Below, one piece after another: positions 1 to 6,841 of a stretch of 10,960 nt of DNA (its first letter is position 1; every line of letters begins with the position of its first letter). The notes beneath the pieces are model-generated. The model was not told the DNA's origin. It saw only the letters and a list, made by a program, of their open reading frames with translations, and made no database searches. Origin of the DNA: JAHEKD01 sp965215945 (GTDB lineage: Bacteria; Pseudomonadota; Gammaproteobacteria; Arenicellales; JAHEKD01); assembly GCA_965215945.1 (NCBI GenBank), contig CBDCFC010000042.1, positions 1 to 10,960 of the forward strand, written 5' to 3'. The position numbers and the translations under genes are program-made.

Positions 1-1212
1 GTAGTCTCCAGAAGGAAAAAACGCACTAAATGAGTAACCACCATTTATATCCGTCGTCGTCGTAATTGGATTTCCATCCTCATCCAACAATGGGTTACCA
101 CTTGAATCTTGCAAAGTAACCGTAATACCGCTAAGAGCTGTATCACCACCAGGCCCATCATTATCCAAATCATTTAATACCGCCCATCTATAGTTGTTGA
201 TACAAAACCTACTGTGATTGTGGCCGGTGCGCTGGTTTTTGTAACTCCAATTAGGGGGTAAAATTCTGAAATTGTATAATCAAATCGGATCAGGATCCGT
301 TGACAATAAACCTAACATGATGCATCTGGTACGCCTGCAGCTGTGCAGGGAGAAAAGGGTTAGTTCACCAGTCGTACCATCGTAACTCAGATACCTTGTC
401 CGGGCACCGTGACACTACCGTCAAGATTGGGCACACCGCCAGGCACACTGGTCTCATCCAGCGTTACTGTCACATCTGCCGCAGCAGGGATCGAGCCATC
501 TCCGAGTTCATCATTATCCAAAATACTAATCACTACATCGGCGAGAGGATTATTAAGCGATGTGTCATCATTCGCAACAGGGTCAGGGGCACTAATCGCA
601 GCTAAGACAGCGGCACAATTATCTTGTACAAGCGGACAGTTTTCATCTGCGGCCGGAAGTGAACTATTCCCGTTCAAGGCACACCAATCAACCCCCCCAC
701 TATCCCAGGTACCGTCATTCGCAATATTACCATTTACAACAAAAACATTGCCTTCTGTACCAGTGGTATCAGCACCGCTTTGTTTTCATAGTTGCCATTT
801 TCAAGATGAATGCAGGATAGTGTGGAATTGAGGTACCTTCGTTGATAATATTTCCATTATCAGAATATATATATGCACCATTAGTATTTAGTTCACACGC
901 CTGTTTTTGATACTTATATTTTGTTCGATCTCAAAATAAGCTACTGAGATATTAACAATTCCCCCATCAATAAGAAGTTCAGTTCCGTTTAAAAATAGTG
1001 GATCTGATTCAGTTCCATGATTTATATTAATCACATCACCTGATCCTGGTGCAGTTGGAGGGGTACTTCCAGAATCACATCCCAAGTAGCCGGATCATTC
1101 CAGTCACCCGCCTGAACCGTCGTACAGGTAACAGCCAAAGTCGATTGGCTCCATAGACCGAATATCATAGTAGAGGTTAAAATATTAATCGCGCAGTTGA
1201 GCGATTCTTCAT
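1..1212 (-). pseudogene. Secreted surface protein with SdrD/Cna-B-like domain, 5' part, multiply frameshifted, runs off the left edge
   Basis: No single frame is open, but piecing frames together gives one coherent protein. The start I prefer is ATG 1212-1210, preceded by GGAG at good spacing. A signal-peptide-like stretch follows (ILTSTMIFGLWSQSTLAV), then TCTTVQAGDWNDPATW, a Ser/Pro-rich stretch and Gly/Asn-rich segments (NIINEGT, LENGNYENK, VFVVNGNIANDGTW) typical of beta-solenoid-like adhesins. Next are DVVISILDNDELGDGS and, after WSYDGTTGELT, a segment with PCTAAGVPDAS. The last part before the edge (ISGITVTLQD-like: ALSGITVTLQDSSGNP, then DINGGYSFSAFFPSGDY) is an SdrD_B/Cna-B-type beta-sandwich repeat. 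About ten one-base indels are needed (near 1192, 1082, 906, 832, 775, 387, 358, 314, 283, 205), mostly at homopolymers. The protein is probably much longer to the left. Either a decayed gene or an intact gene with sequencing errors; ligand unknown. Confidence 0.65.
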
Positions 1213-1269
1213 ATTGACTCCAAAAAACCTAAATTCTATATTGTTCATAATTCAACTCCCTAAATAACT

Positions 1270-1293
1270 GGCTGAATGGCTGAATGGCTGAAT
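1270..1293. repeat. Tandem repeat, 3 copies of GGCTGAAT
   Basis: Three perfect head-to-tail copies of an 8-bp unit lie 58-81 bp upstream of the surface-protein start. They fall in the predicted 5' leader and touch the -10-like TATAAT. The unit length is not a multiple of three and the tract is non-coding, so copy-number change would alter leader length only. Confidence 0.9.
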
Positions 1294-1297
1294 TATA
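1292..1297 (-). promoter_or_regulatory. Possible -10 (TATAAT) for the surface-protein gene
   Basis: A perfect TATAAT on the minus strand about 80 bp upstream of ATG 1212. No good -35 sits 16-18 bp further upstream (the best spot reads GAATAG), so this is tentative. Confidence 0.25.
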
Positions 1298-1541
1298 CTC
1301 GCATAAAAGTATAGCTATTCATCAAAAATATCATACCCGTAACTTGTCATACTAATAAAAATTATTTTTGTATTGTAGAGCAATGGTCAGGTTCTCACAA
1401 GCTGGAAATTCCTTTGTTAACAATTATTTACATCAAGCAACCTTAAGTGACAAATGAGATGCATTCGGTTTCTGGATTATAGCAGCTCCTTATTTCACTA
1501 ACTTGTTGGCATGCACTTTTTTTAATTTTACCGCCTAATAC

Positions 1542-2389
1542 TTATTTATTTTTTGCCATTTGCACATAGAAATCTTGCAACCTGAGCGTCAGCTCGCCTG
1601 GTTTACCATCACCTATGACAGTTCCGTCAATATTCACCACTGGCATGACAAAGTAACTGGCACTGGTAGCGAAGGCCTCTTTGGCTTGTTTGGCCTGGTC
1701 AACCGTAAAGCTCTGTTCAATAACTGTTAAGTTATTTTCCTTAGCGAGTTTATTAACCGCTCTACGGGTGATGCCATTTAAGATTTTATGGCTGGCTGGA
1801 CGAGTGTAAATTTCATTGTTCTGTGAAATGATATAGACATTGTTGGAACTACCCTCTGTTATTATTTCATCTTCAACCAGCCAGGCGTCATCAAAGCCTT
1901 CTCTGACAGCCCTGTTTTTTAGCAAGAGATTGAGCCAGCAGCATGGTAGTTTTTAATATCCCGACGTTGCCAGCGAATATCTTCAACCGTTTTGACTTTA
2001 ATACCTGTTTTGGCTTTGGGCACATCGATTATTGATTTGGCTTGAGTAAACATCACCAATGATGGCTGTAAATCTTCGCCATAATTGAAATCCCTGTCCT
2101 CAGCACCACGACTGACTTGAAGATATATAAAACCTTCAGTGAGATTATTTTTTTGAGCTAATTGATACTGTAGTTCAACCAACTCTTCGTTGGTCACTGG
2201 ACTTTTCATATCAAGTTCGCTAAGCGAGCGCTGTAAGCGAACAAGATGACCTTCATTATCAATCAGCTTGCCATCCAGCACTGCGGTGACTTCGTAAACT
2301 GCATCCGAAAATAGCAGGCCACGATCGAATACTGAGATTTTAGCTTGATCTTCCGCAACAAACTCACCATTGACATAGACTGTGCGCAT
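1542..2389 (-). pseudogene. dat: D-amino-acid (D-alanine) aminotransferase, class IV PLP fold, split by two single-A insertions
   Basis: Fold-type IV PLP aminotransferase converting D-alanine and 2-oxoglutarate to pyruvate and D-glutamate. Start ATG 2389 (MRTVYVNGEF) is chosen because AAGG lies about 8 nt upstream; a GTG at 2413 would only add 8 residues. Visible family features are DRGLLFSDAVYEV (22-34), QVSRG (91-95), RWQRRDIK with the PLP lysine K146, then DDAWLVEDEIITEGSSNNVYII, ILNGITRRAV and a conserved C-terminus. The first frame (to 1919) ends with garbled residues after RRDIK. The middle frame reads the expected TTMLLAQSLAK, and the last frame (to 1542) resumes at NRAVREG. Removing one A from the 5-A run at about 1950 and one from the 6-A run at about 1917 restores a 281-residue protein of normal family length. 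Identity is secure; whether the breaks are real or sequencing errors is open. Confidence 0.9.
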
Positions 2390-2416
2390 GACTTTTACCT
2401 TTTTAGGATTCACAGT

Positions 2417-2436
2417 ACGATTTTAACTAAAATCGT
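2417..2436. repeat. Perfect inverted repeat (9-bp arms, 2-nt gap), possible operator of dat
   Basis: Arms ACGATTTTA and TAAAATCGT are separated by AC. It overlaps the candidate -10 of dat and sits 28 bp upstream of the start, the position expected for a dimeric repressor operator. A cruciform or RNA hairpin is the alternative. Confidence 0.5.
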
Positions 2437-2453
2437 TCCACGTCCCTAGTCAA
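2426..2453 (-). promoter_or_regulatory. Candidate sigma-70 promoter for dat
   Basis: The minus strand reads TTGACT (2453-2448), a 16-nt spacer, then TTTAGT (2431-2426), about 37 nt upstream of the chosen start. The -35 matches 5/6 and the -10 only 4/6. The -10 lies inside the inverted repeat 2417-2436. Confidence 0.35.
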
Positions 2454-2463
2454 TTCAATATTC

Positions 2464-2594
2464 TTAATGGACTTTGTCGCAGAGCTTGTGTTCGGCGGAG
2501 ACCGGGGCTCGCAATAAAATTGTCCGATTTTTTCTGCCTAGTTCAGGTCATTGCGAAGAAGTGAGTTAAACGAACGACTGCAGCAATCCATTAA
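2464..2594. repeat. Repeat block with 8-bp terminal inverted repeats downstream of the GIY-YIG gene
   Basis: Begins TTAATGGA (2464-2471) and ends TCCATTAA (2587-2594). Its right part, 2547-2590, is a copy of a dispersed-type repeat, GTCATTGCGA...GCAATCCA. The left part (GTCGCAGAGC...GGGCTCGCAATAA) looks like a degenerate second copy in the other orientation. The right end overlaps the stop codon of the GIY-YIG gene. Confidence 0.55.
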
Positions 2595-2971
2595 ATAATT
2601 TCCTCATATAAGTCTTTCCAATAAGGATTCATTTTCTGAATTAAATCTAATTTTTTCTTTCTCGAACCCGCCTTGATTTGTCTTTCGCGTGCTATCGCAG
2701 AATACATATCACCTGTTACTTCGTACCAAACTAGGTTAGTAACGTCATATTTCTTAGTAAAACCATCGGCCAGGTGATTTTTATGCTGATAAACTCTGTC
2801 AGCTAAATTGCTAGTAACTCCGGTGTAAAGTGTTCCGTTTGTTTTGTTAGATAAAATATAAACACAGGGTTGTTTCATCATCCTTGATACTATTAGAGAT
2901 TCGATAATAATTAAAAAGATTAACACAATAACTAAGGACGTTGTGGATTGCTTCGTTGCACTCGCAATGAC
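2547..2971. mobile_element. Candidate GIY-YIG mobile unit bounded by inverted repeats
   Basis: GTCATTGCGA (2547-2556) is matched by TCGCAATGAC (2962-2971), a perfect 10-bp outer inverted repeat. Inside it GCAATCCA (2583-2590) is matched by TGGATTGC (2944-2951). Between the arms lies only the GIY-YIG gene, so the unit is about 425 bp. No target-site duplication is evident. Mobility is inferred from the arrangement, by analogy to nuclease/transposase genes bracketed by palindromic repeats such as REP-RAYT units. Confidence 0.4.
2591..2878 (-). CDS. Small GIY-YIG nuclease-domain protein (YhbQ/URI-type)
   Basis: A stand-alone GIY-YIG nuclease domain of 95 residues. It has the family order: VYILSN (GIY half, 6-11), LYTGVTSNLADRVYQHK (YIG half plus the conserved Arg28), a Glu in AIARERQIK (about 65), and the C-terminal NPYWKDLYE typical of UPF0213/YhbQ-like proteins. 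The catalytic Tyr, Arg and Glu are present, so it may be active. ATG 2878 gives the normal N-terminus MKQPCVYIL. A tandem ATG at 2881 is equally possible, with AGGA immediately next to it; upstream in-frame residues to 2926 are hydrophobic and atypical. The function of this family is poorly defined (DNA-structure nuclease or selfish element). The TAA stop is contiguous with the TGGATTGC repeat, and inverted copies of that repeat flank the gene. Confidence 0.85.
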   Translation of the reverse strand: MKQPCVYILSNKTNGTLYTGVTSNLADRVYQHKNHLADGFTKKYDVTNLVWYEVTGDMYSAIARERQIKAGSRKKKLDLIQKMNPYWKDLYEEII

Positions 2972-2976
2972 GTCAT
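2944..2976. repeat. Dispersed-type repeat upstream of the GIY-YIG gene
   Basis: TGGATTGCTTCGTTGCACTC followed by GCAATGACGTCA. It has the head (TGGATTGC) and tail (TCGCAATGAC) of the copy at 2547-2590, in inverted orientation. It ends in the palindrome TGACGTCA (2969-2976). Confidence 0.7.
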
Positions 2977-2983
2977 GTAATTT

Positions 2984-3006
2984 TTAAATGGAAATTTATC
3001 TTTCCA
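2984..3006 (-). terminator. Weak hairpin after ggt
   Basis: On the minus strand TGGAAA (3006-3001), a 6-nt loop, TTTCCA (2994-2989) and then TTTAA, starting about 19 nt past the ggt stop. A short AT-rich stem makes this a weak terminator candidate only. Confidence 0.3.
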
Positions 3007-3024
3007 CTCTTTCGGATTTCGGTT

Positions 3025-4758
3025 TCAATATCCGGCCGTCAGAGCCCCAGACCGTCTTGGATCAGAAGCACCCAGTTTATATCCCTCTTCAGTCAACATA
3101 ATCGATTGAGTGCTGCCCATAACGTTATTGACTTTGACTTTGTGGCCCTTTTCTATCAATTCTTCGACAGTGTCCTTACTTAAGCCTTTTTCCACCCTGA
3201 TCTCATCAGGCAGCCATTGATGGTGAATACGGGCGGCGTTGGTGGCTTCGGCAACGTTCATGCCGTGATCGATGACATTCATGATGACTTGCAAGGTGGT
3301 AGTAATGATTCGGCTGCCCCCCGGACTGCCAGTGACTAGAAACAGGTTTCCGTCTTTAAGCACCATGGTAGGACTCATTGAACTTAATGGCCGTTTGGAG
3401 GCTTCGATCGCATTCGCTTCACCACCTATCAGACCATATGCATTAGGCACTCCAGGCTTAGCAGAAAAATCATCCATCTCGTTGTTTAACAAAATACCTG
3501 TACCCTCGGCAACTAATCCTGTGCCGTAACTGAAATTGATAGTGTAAGTATTTGAAACCGCATTGCCATCTTTGTCGACTACCGAGTAATGCGTGGTTTC
3601 GTTACTTTCATAAGGCAACGGGTCTCCTGGCTTAATATCTTCGGCGCTGGCTGCATGGTACTGGTTAATTTTTTGACTCAACTCTTTGGCATATTCCTTG
3701 CTGGTCAGGCCTTTTATTGGTACCTGAGCGAAATCACTGTCACCTAAATATTCACTGCGATCTGCATAAGCCATTTTCATTGCTTCCGCCATTAAGTGAA
3801 TCGTATCAGCACTATTGTGGCCGGTGAAACCGATTGGAAAATTCTCTAGAATATTTAAAATCTGAACGATATGAATGCCACCAGAACTGGGCGGTGGCAT
3901 GGAAACGATTTCGTAACCTCGATAATCACCGCGTACTGGTTCACGCACAACAGCCTGATAATCCTGTAAGTCCTGCATGGTCATCACGCCGCCGTCGGCC
4001 TGAACTTCGGCAACAATTTTCTCGCCGATTTCACCTTGGTAAACAGCATTGGCACCCTGCTCAGAAATCAATTTCAAAGAATTTGCCAAATCAGATTGAA
4101 TTAAAGTTTCACCCGGCTCATAGGGTACTCCGTCGGCTTTGTAAAATACCTTTTCAGAGCTGGGCCATTGTTTGAGGCGATCAGCCAAATTTTTCAATGA
4201 ATCAGATAAATCCGGTGTTACCACAATTCCTTTTTCGGCAAGTTCTATCGCCGGGGCGATAACGTCTGCCAGTTTCATGCTGCCGTATTTCTCCAAGGCT
4301 AGTGTCATTCCCGCAACCGTTCCTGGCACACCAACTGCAAGACGATGAAATCTTGACAAGGTGCTGTTGGCATTGCCTTCTTCATCCAGATACATGTCAC
4401 GATCTGAACCCAGCGGTGCTTTTTCACGATAGTCAATGGCAACTGTTTCTTCGCTGTCAGCCTCATGGACAATCATAAATCCCCCTCCACCCAGGTTTCC
4501 CGCTCTTGGCAACGTTACTGCAAGAGCAAAACCCACCGCTACGGCTGCATCCACTGCGTTTCCACCCTGCTTGAGGATATCCACTCCAATTTGTGTTGCC
4601 AGAGCTTCCTGACTGGCCACCATGCCTTGTGCCGCAAACACGGGATGGAACCGATCCAGTGAACTATATATGGCCGCAGTTTCACGCGCTTGGGCAACAG
4701 TAAAAATCAGCAGTGAAGAGAAAAAAACCACGATAAACTTGCTAATGTAACGGCACAT
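3025..4758 (-). CDS. ggt: Gamma-glutamyltranspeptidase precursor (periplasmic)
   Basis: An N-terminal-nucleophile hydrolase that cleaves gamma-glutamyl bonds (glutathione to glutamate and Cys-Gly, or transpeptidation). It is 577 residues, like E. coli Ggt. A signal peptide (about 1-24, ending VAQA) directs it to the periplasm. Self-processing should cut before Thr389 in NETTHYSVVD, giving large and small subunits; Thr389 is the nucleophile. Other family residues are Arg111 (DYREKAP), LLNNEMDDF (423-431), LSSMSPT (458-464) and oxyanion-hole GSPGGSRI (477-484). The residue before MDD is Glu427, where E. coli has Gln. The C-terminus SDPRRSGALTAGY is complete. Start ATG 4758 has GGAGGA (4770-4765) 6 nt upstream. 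Monocistronic: repeats follow downstream and a promoter lies upstream. Nothing looks broken; the assignment is secure. Confidence 0.97.
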   Translation of the reverse strand: MCRYISKFIVVFFSSLLIFTVAQARETAAIYSSLDRFHPVFAAQGMVASQEALATQIGVDILKQGGNAVDAAVAVGFALAVTLPRAGNLGGGGFMIVHEADSEETVAIDYREKAPLGSDRDMYLDEEGNANSTLSRFHRLAVGVPGTVAGMTLALEKYGSMKLADVIAPAIELAEKGIVVTPDLSDSLKNLADRLKQWPSSEKVFYKADGVPYEPGETLIQSDLANSLKLISEQGANAVYQGEIGEKIVAEVQADGGVMTMQDLQDYQAVVREPVRGDYRGYEIVSMPPPSSGGIHIVQILNILENFPIGFTGHNSADTIHLMAEAMKMAYADRSEYLGDSDFAQVPIKGLTSKEYAKELSQKINQYHAASAEDIKPGDPLPYESNETTHYSVVDKDGNAVSNTYTINFSYGTGLVAEGTGILLNNEMDDFSAKPGVPNAYGLIGGEANAIEASKRPLSSMSPTMVLKDGNLFLVTGSPGGSRIITTTLQVIMNVIDHGMNVAEATNAARIHHQWLPDEIRVEKGLSKDTVEELIEKGHKVKVNNVMGSTQSIMLTEEGYKLGASDPRRSGALTAGY

Positions 4759-4798
4759 TTGGCGTCCTCCAGTTTGGTTGTTAATTGACTAATATACA

Positions 4799-4813
4799 GG
4801 CACAAACTGTGCC
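4799..4813. repeat. Small inverted repeat in the ggt leader
   Basis: GGCACA-AAC-TGTGCC, a perfect 6-bp-arm repeat between the candidate ggt promoter and start codon. It could be an operator or leader hairpin; length alone makes it weak. Confidence 0.4.
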
Positions 4814-4830
4814 AGCGATACTGTGGGTTT

Positions 4831-4858
4831 ATAATAACATGGCGATAATTATTGACAA
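4831..4858 (-). promoter_or_regulatory. Candidate sigma-70 promoter of ggt
   Basis: TTGTCA (4858-4853), a 16-nt spacer, then TATTAT (4836-4831); each hexamer is 5/6 to consensus. Predicted transcription starts near 4824, giving a leader of about 66 nt that contains the hairpin at 4799-4813. Confidence 0.45.
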
Positions 4859-4966
4859 TGAATTTTAGAAACTGAGAGGCAGAGATTTTGGTTATTAATT
4901 TATTACCTCTCTAACTCCGCTGAAAGGGGAACAGCAGTCCACAACTAATAGAAGCGTGGCAACATG

Positions 4967-5893
4967 TTAAATTGCTCCAGTTATAGACTTACGAATATTT
5001 GCCAAGGGAGCCGAATCATCAAATGTGACTTCCCCTGATTTCACGTTGTAGATAATACCCAGCTCTGACCAGACCGCATTTAAATTCACCTGCCCGGGCC
5101 TGTCTTTCATGCGCTCGTAGAGCTCGCGCATCACAGTCGTTCCGGATTTCTCATCGGCTATTCTGATTATCTCGTCAATGGTAGTTGACTTATCCATGGT
5201 CATTTTGTTTTTGACTATAGCTTGCACCACGTCCTGTAAACCGTATTGATTATCTGTCTGTTTATGAATCTCAATGTCAGCTAATAAACAAAACAACGCT
5301 CCTCCCCAGTACATACGGCCAATCGAGCGGGCGTTATCCAAGCCCCTATCATCACCCAGCGGCATACCTTTAGGCATATTTTTCATAAAACCTTTCCAGA
5401 CAAATTTTTCTTCAAGATCACCTGAGTGAATCCGGGAAATTGATTCTATATAAGTTGGCAAGCCTTCTTCCAGCCAGTGGTGCCTATCAGGAATATCAGC
5501 CAAGGCGAAATGAATCAATTCATGAATTAAAATCCAATCTTTATCTAATTGTTTTTGAGTTGCATATTCACCGATTTCAATAACCACCTGTAAAACGGGT
5601 TGGCCATGGGCACGACCCGCAATCACCCCACTACCTTGAAAACTATCTAACACAACACTGGCATGATCAACAGGAAATTGGCCATAATAGTTCGCTACAA
5701 TAGTGGCGGATTCTTTTACCCAGTCAATAATTGCCTGGGCACCAATTTCATATTTATCTAATTCCGCATAAAGCGTGAGAGTTGTATTACCTACCTGAAT
5801 CTCAGTTTTATTCGTGTCAGCGTTTAGATTTTGCACAATTAGGCAATAGACAATTAACCCGAATCTGATAATGTACTTTCTCATTTGTATCAT
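4967..5893 (-). CDS. Exported HExxH metallopeptidase-like protein (gluzincin type)
   Basis: A 308-residue protein with a hydrophobic N-terminal signal (about 5-20, likely cleavage near NLNA-DT, 25). Residues 120-150 carry a zinc-site pattern: HELIH (124-128), then WLEEGLPTYIE with Glu143 as the probable third ligand, as in the WLxEG signature of M1/M61-like gluzincins. The gap between second His and Glu (14 residues) is shorter than the 18 of classical M1 enzymes. GRMYWGGALFCLL (192-204) resembles the helix after the active site in such families, and ELYERMKDRPGQV near the C-terminus is amphipathic. The start may be ATG 5893 or the internal ATG 5884 (MRKYIIRF); neither has a clear ribosome-binding site. 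It is divergent from 6024-6836. The substrate is unknown and I do not recognise a named gene. Confidence 0.75.
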   Translation of the reverse strand: MIQMRKYIIRFGLIVYCLIVQNLNADTNKTEIQVGNTTLTLYAELDKYEIGAQAIIDWVKESATIVANYYGQFPVDHASVVLDSFQGSGVIAGRAHGQPVLQVVIEIGEYATQKQLDKDWILIHELIHFALADIPDRHHWLEEGLPTYIESISRIHSGDLEEKFVWKGFMKNMPKGMPLGDDRGLDNARSIGRMYWGGALFCLLADIEIHKQTDNQYGLQDVVQAIVKNKMTMDKSTTIDEIIRIADEKSGTTVMRELYERMKDRPGQVNLNAVWSELGIIYNVKSGEVTFDDSAPLANIRKSITGAI

Positions 5894-5979
5894 GGTTATT
5901 GGCTTTCAGTCATTTAACCATACTATGACAACCTCAAACACAGATAATTCCTGCAACTTCTTGTCATCGAGATTTGCCT

Positions 5980-5985
5980 TATAAT
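5980..5985 (+). promoter_or_regulatory. Possible -10 of the 6024-6836 gene
   Basis: A perfect TATAAT 38 bp upstream of the start on the plus strand. TTGTCA at 5961-5966 is only 13 bp away, too close for a normal -35, so support rests on the -10 and position. Confidence 0.3.
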
Positions 5986-6023
5986 TCAGCATAAGCAATA
6001 ACATTATCAACGGTAATCTTGAA

Positions 6024-6836
6024 ATGGGACTACTGAGAGAAAGAATTGGCCACATGGTTGCCAGCTACCTGGATAAGGAGCTGACGACTTACCTGCCTTT
6101 TTCTGTACATGATACGTCGATACTGAAGAAAACCCTGCAACCGTGTGATATTTTGCTGGTTGAGGGCAATGCCAGGATCAGTTCCACTATTAAATATTTA
6201 ACCCAATCGACCTGGTCACATTCTGCTTTTTATGCCGGCAATATTGAGGGACAGGAAAAGAACGGCGAAGCTTGCTGCTTGATTGAGGCCGAATTAACCG
6301 AAGGTGTGATAGCTACACCTTTGAGTAAATATCAGGAATTCAACACTCGTATTTGCAGGCCCGTTGGATTATCAGAAATTGACAAACACAAAGTGGTCAA
6401 TTACATGGTCAATGGAATCGGTAAGCAATACGATCTAAAAAATATTACCGACTTGTTACGCTATTTGGTACCCTTGCCGGTTCCCGCGCGATTCAGACGG
6501 CAGATTATTGCCTTGGGCAGCGGTGATCCAACACGGGCTATTTGCTCATCATTAATTGCCCAGGCTTTTCAATCAGTCAAATACCCTATCCTGCCAGTCG
6601 TCGATCGCAACAAGCATCTAAAAAGACCTTATTATCAATCTGAGCAGGAAATTTTGAGCATTCGCCATCATAGTCTTTTTTCTCCCCGTGATTTTGATGT
6701 GTCGCCTTATTTTGAAATCGTCAAACCAACAATTGAAAATAATTTCAATTACAAGACATTACGCTGGGCGCACGAGGAAAATTCAGAACGCTATGTCAGT
6801 GATGAAGAATTACAGGCACAAGTTAAGGCCAAATAA
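6024..6836 (+). CDS. YiiX/YebB-like permuted papain-fold (NlpC/P60 superfamily) protein
   Basis: A 270-residue protein with the circularly permuted NlpC/P60 layout. CDILLVEGN (41-49) is the first strand block. WSHSAFYAG (64-72) holds the catalytic His66. CLIEAELTEGV (85-95) is the acidic segment that follows. AICSSLIAQAF (172-182) holds the catalytic Cys174. There is no signal peptide or lipobox, so it is probably cytoplasmic or peripheral. The family includes YiiX-like amidases and the lipo-like proteins; the true substrate (peptide, lipid or acyl bond) cannot be told from sequence. The C-terminal 60 residues are charged and less typical. No strong ribosome-binding site precedes ATG 6024. 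It is the only plus-strand gene and converges with argB with 5 nt between stop codons. Family assignment good, function unknown. Confidence 0.8.
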   Translation: MGLLRERIGHMVASYLDKELTTYLPFSVHDTSILKKTLQPCDILLVEGNARISSTIKYLTQSTWSHSAFYAGNIEGQEKNGEACCLIEAELTEGVIATPLSKYQEFNTRICRPVGLSEIDKHKVVNYMVNGIGKQYDLKNITDLLRYLVPLPVPARFRRQIIALGSGDPTRAICSSLIAQAFQSVKYPILPVVDRNKHLKRPYYQSEQEILSIRHHSLFSPRDFDVSPYFEIVKPTIENNFNYKTLRWAHEENSERYVSDEELQAQVKAK

Positions 6837-6841
6837 CTAAT

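Larger units (their letters stand above)
1213..1541. other. Gene-free AT-rich spacer between the surface protein and dat
   Basis: No credible ORF on either strand. It holds the 5' leader of the surface-protein gene with an octanucleotide tandem repeat (1270-1293), a TATAAT hexamer on the minus strand (1292-1297), and about 240 bp of AT-rich sequence reaching the dat stop codon. I see no strong terminator hairpin after dat. Confidence 0.6.

Noticed and set aside
396..831. Plus-strand open frames over the surface-protein region
   Set aside because: They are antisense to recognisable protein segments on the minus strand and have no family features or ribosome-binding sites.
1910..1957. Programmed ribosomal frameshift in dat (an A_AAA_AAC-like slippery run)
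   Set aside because: A single -1 slip would translate the 33-nt segment between the runs in a frame that lacks TTMLLAQSLAK. The conserved middle frame requires two +1 events, which programmed slippage would not give.
2879..2926. Upstream extension of the GIY-YIG protein to 2926
   Set aside because: The extra residues are AT-rich and hydrophobic, and the family starts directly at the VYIL strand; ATG 2878 or 2881 fits better.
4870..4966. Terminator after the metallopeptidase-like gene
   Set aside because: Possible pairings (GAGAGG with CCTCTC) need a loop of more than 20 nt and no T-run follows directly; too weak to annotate.
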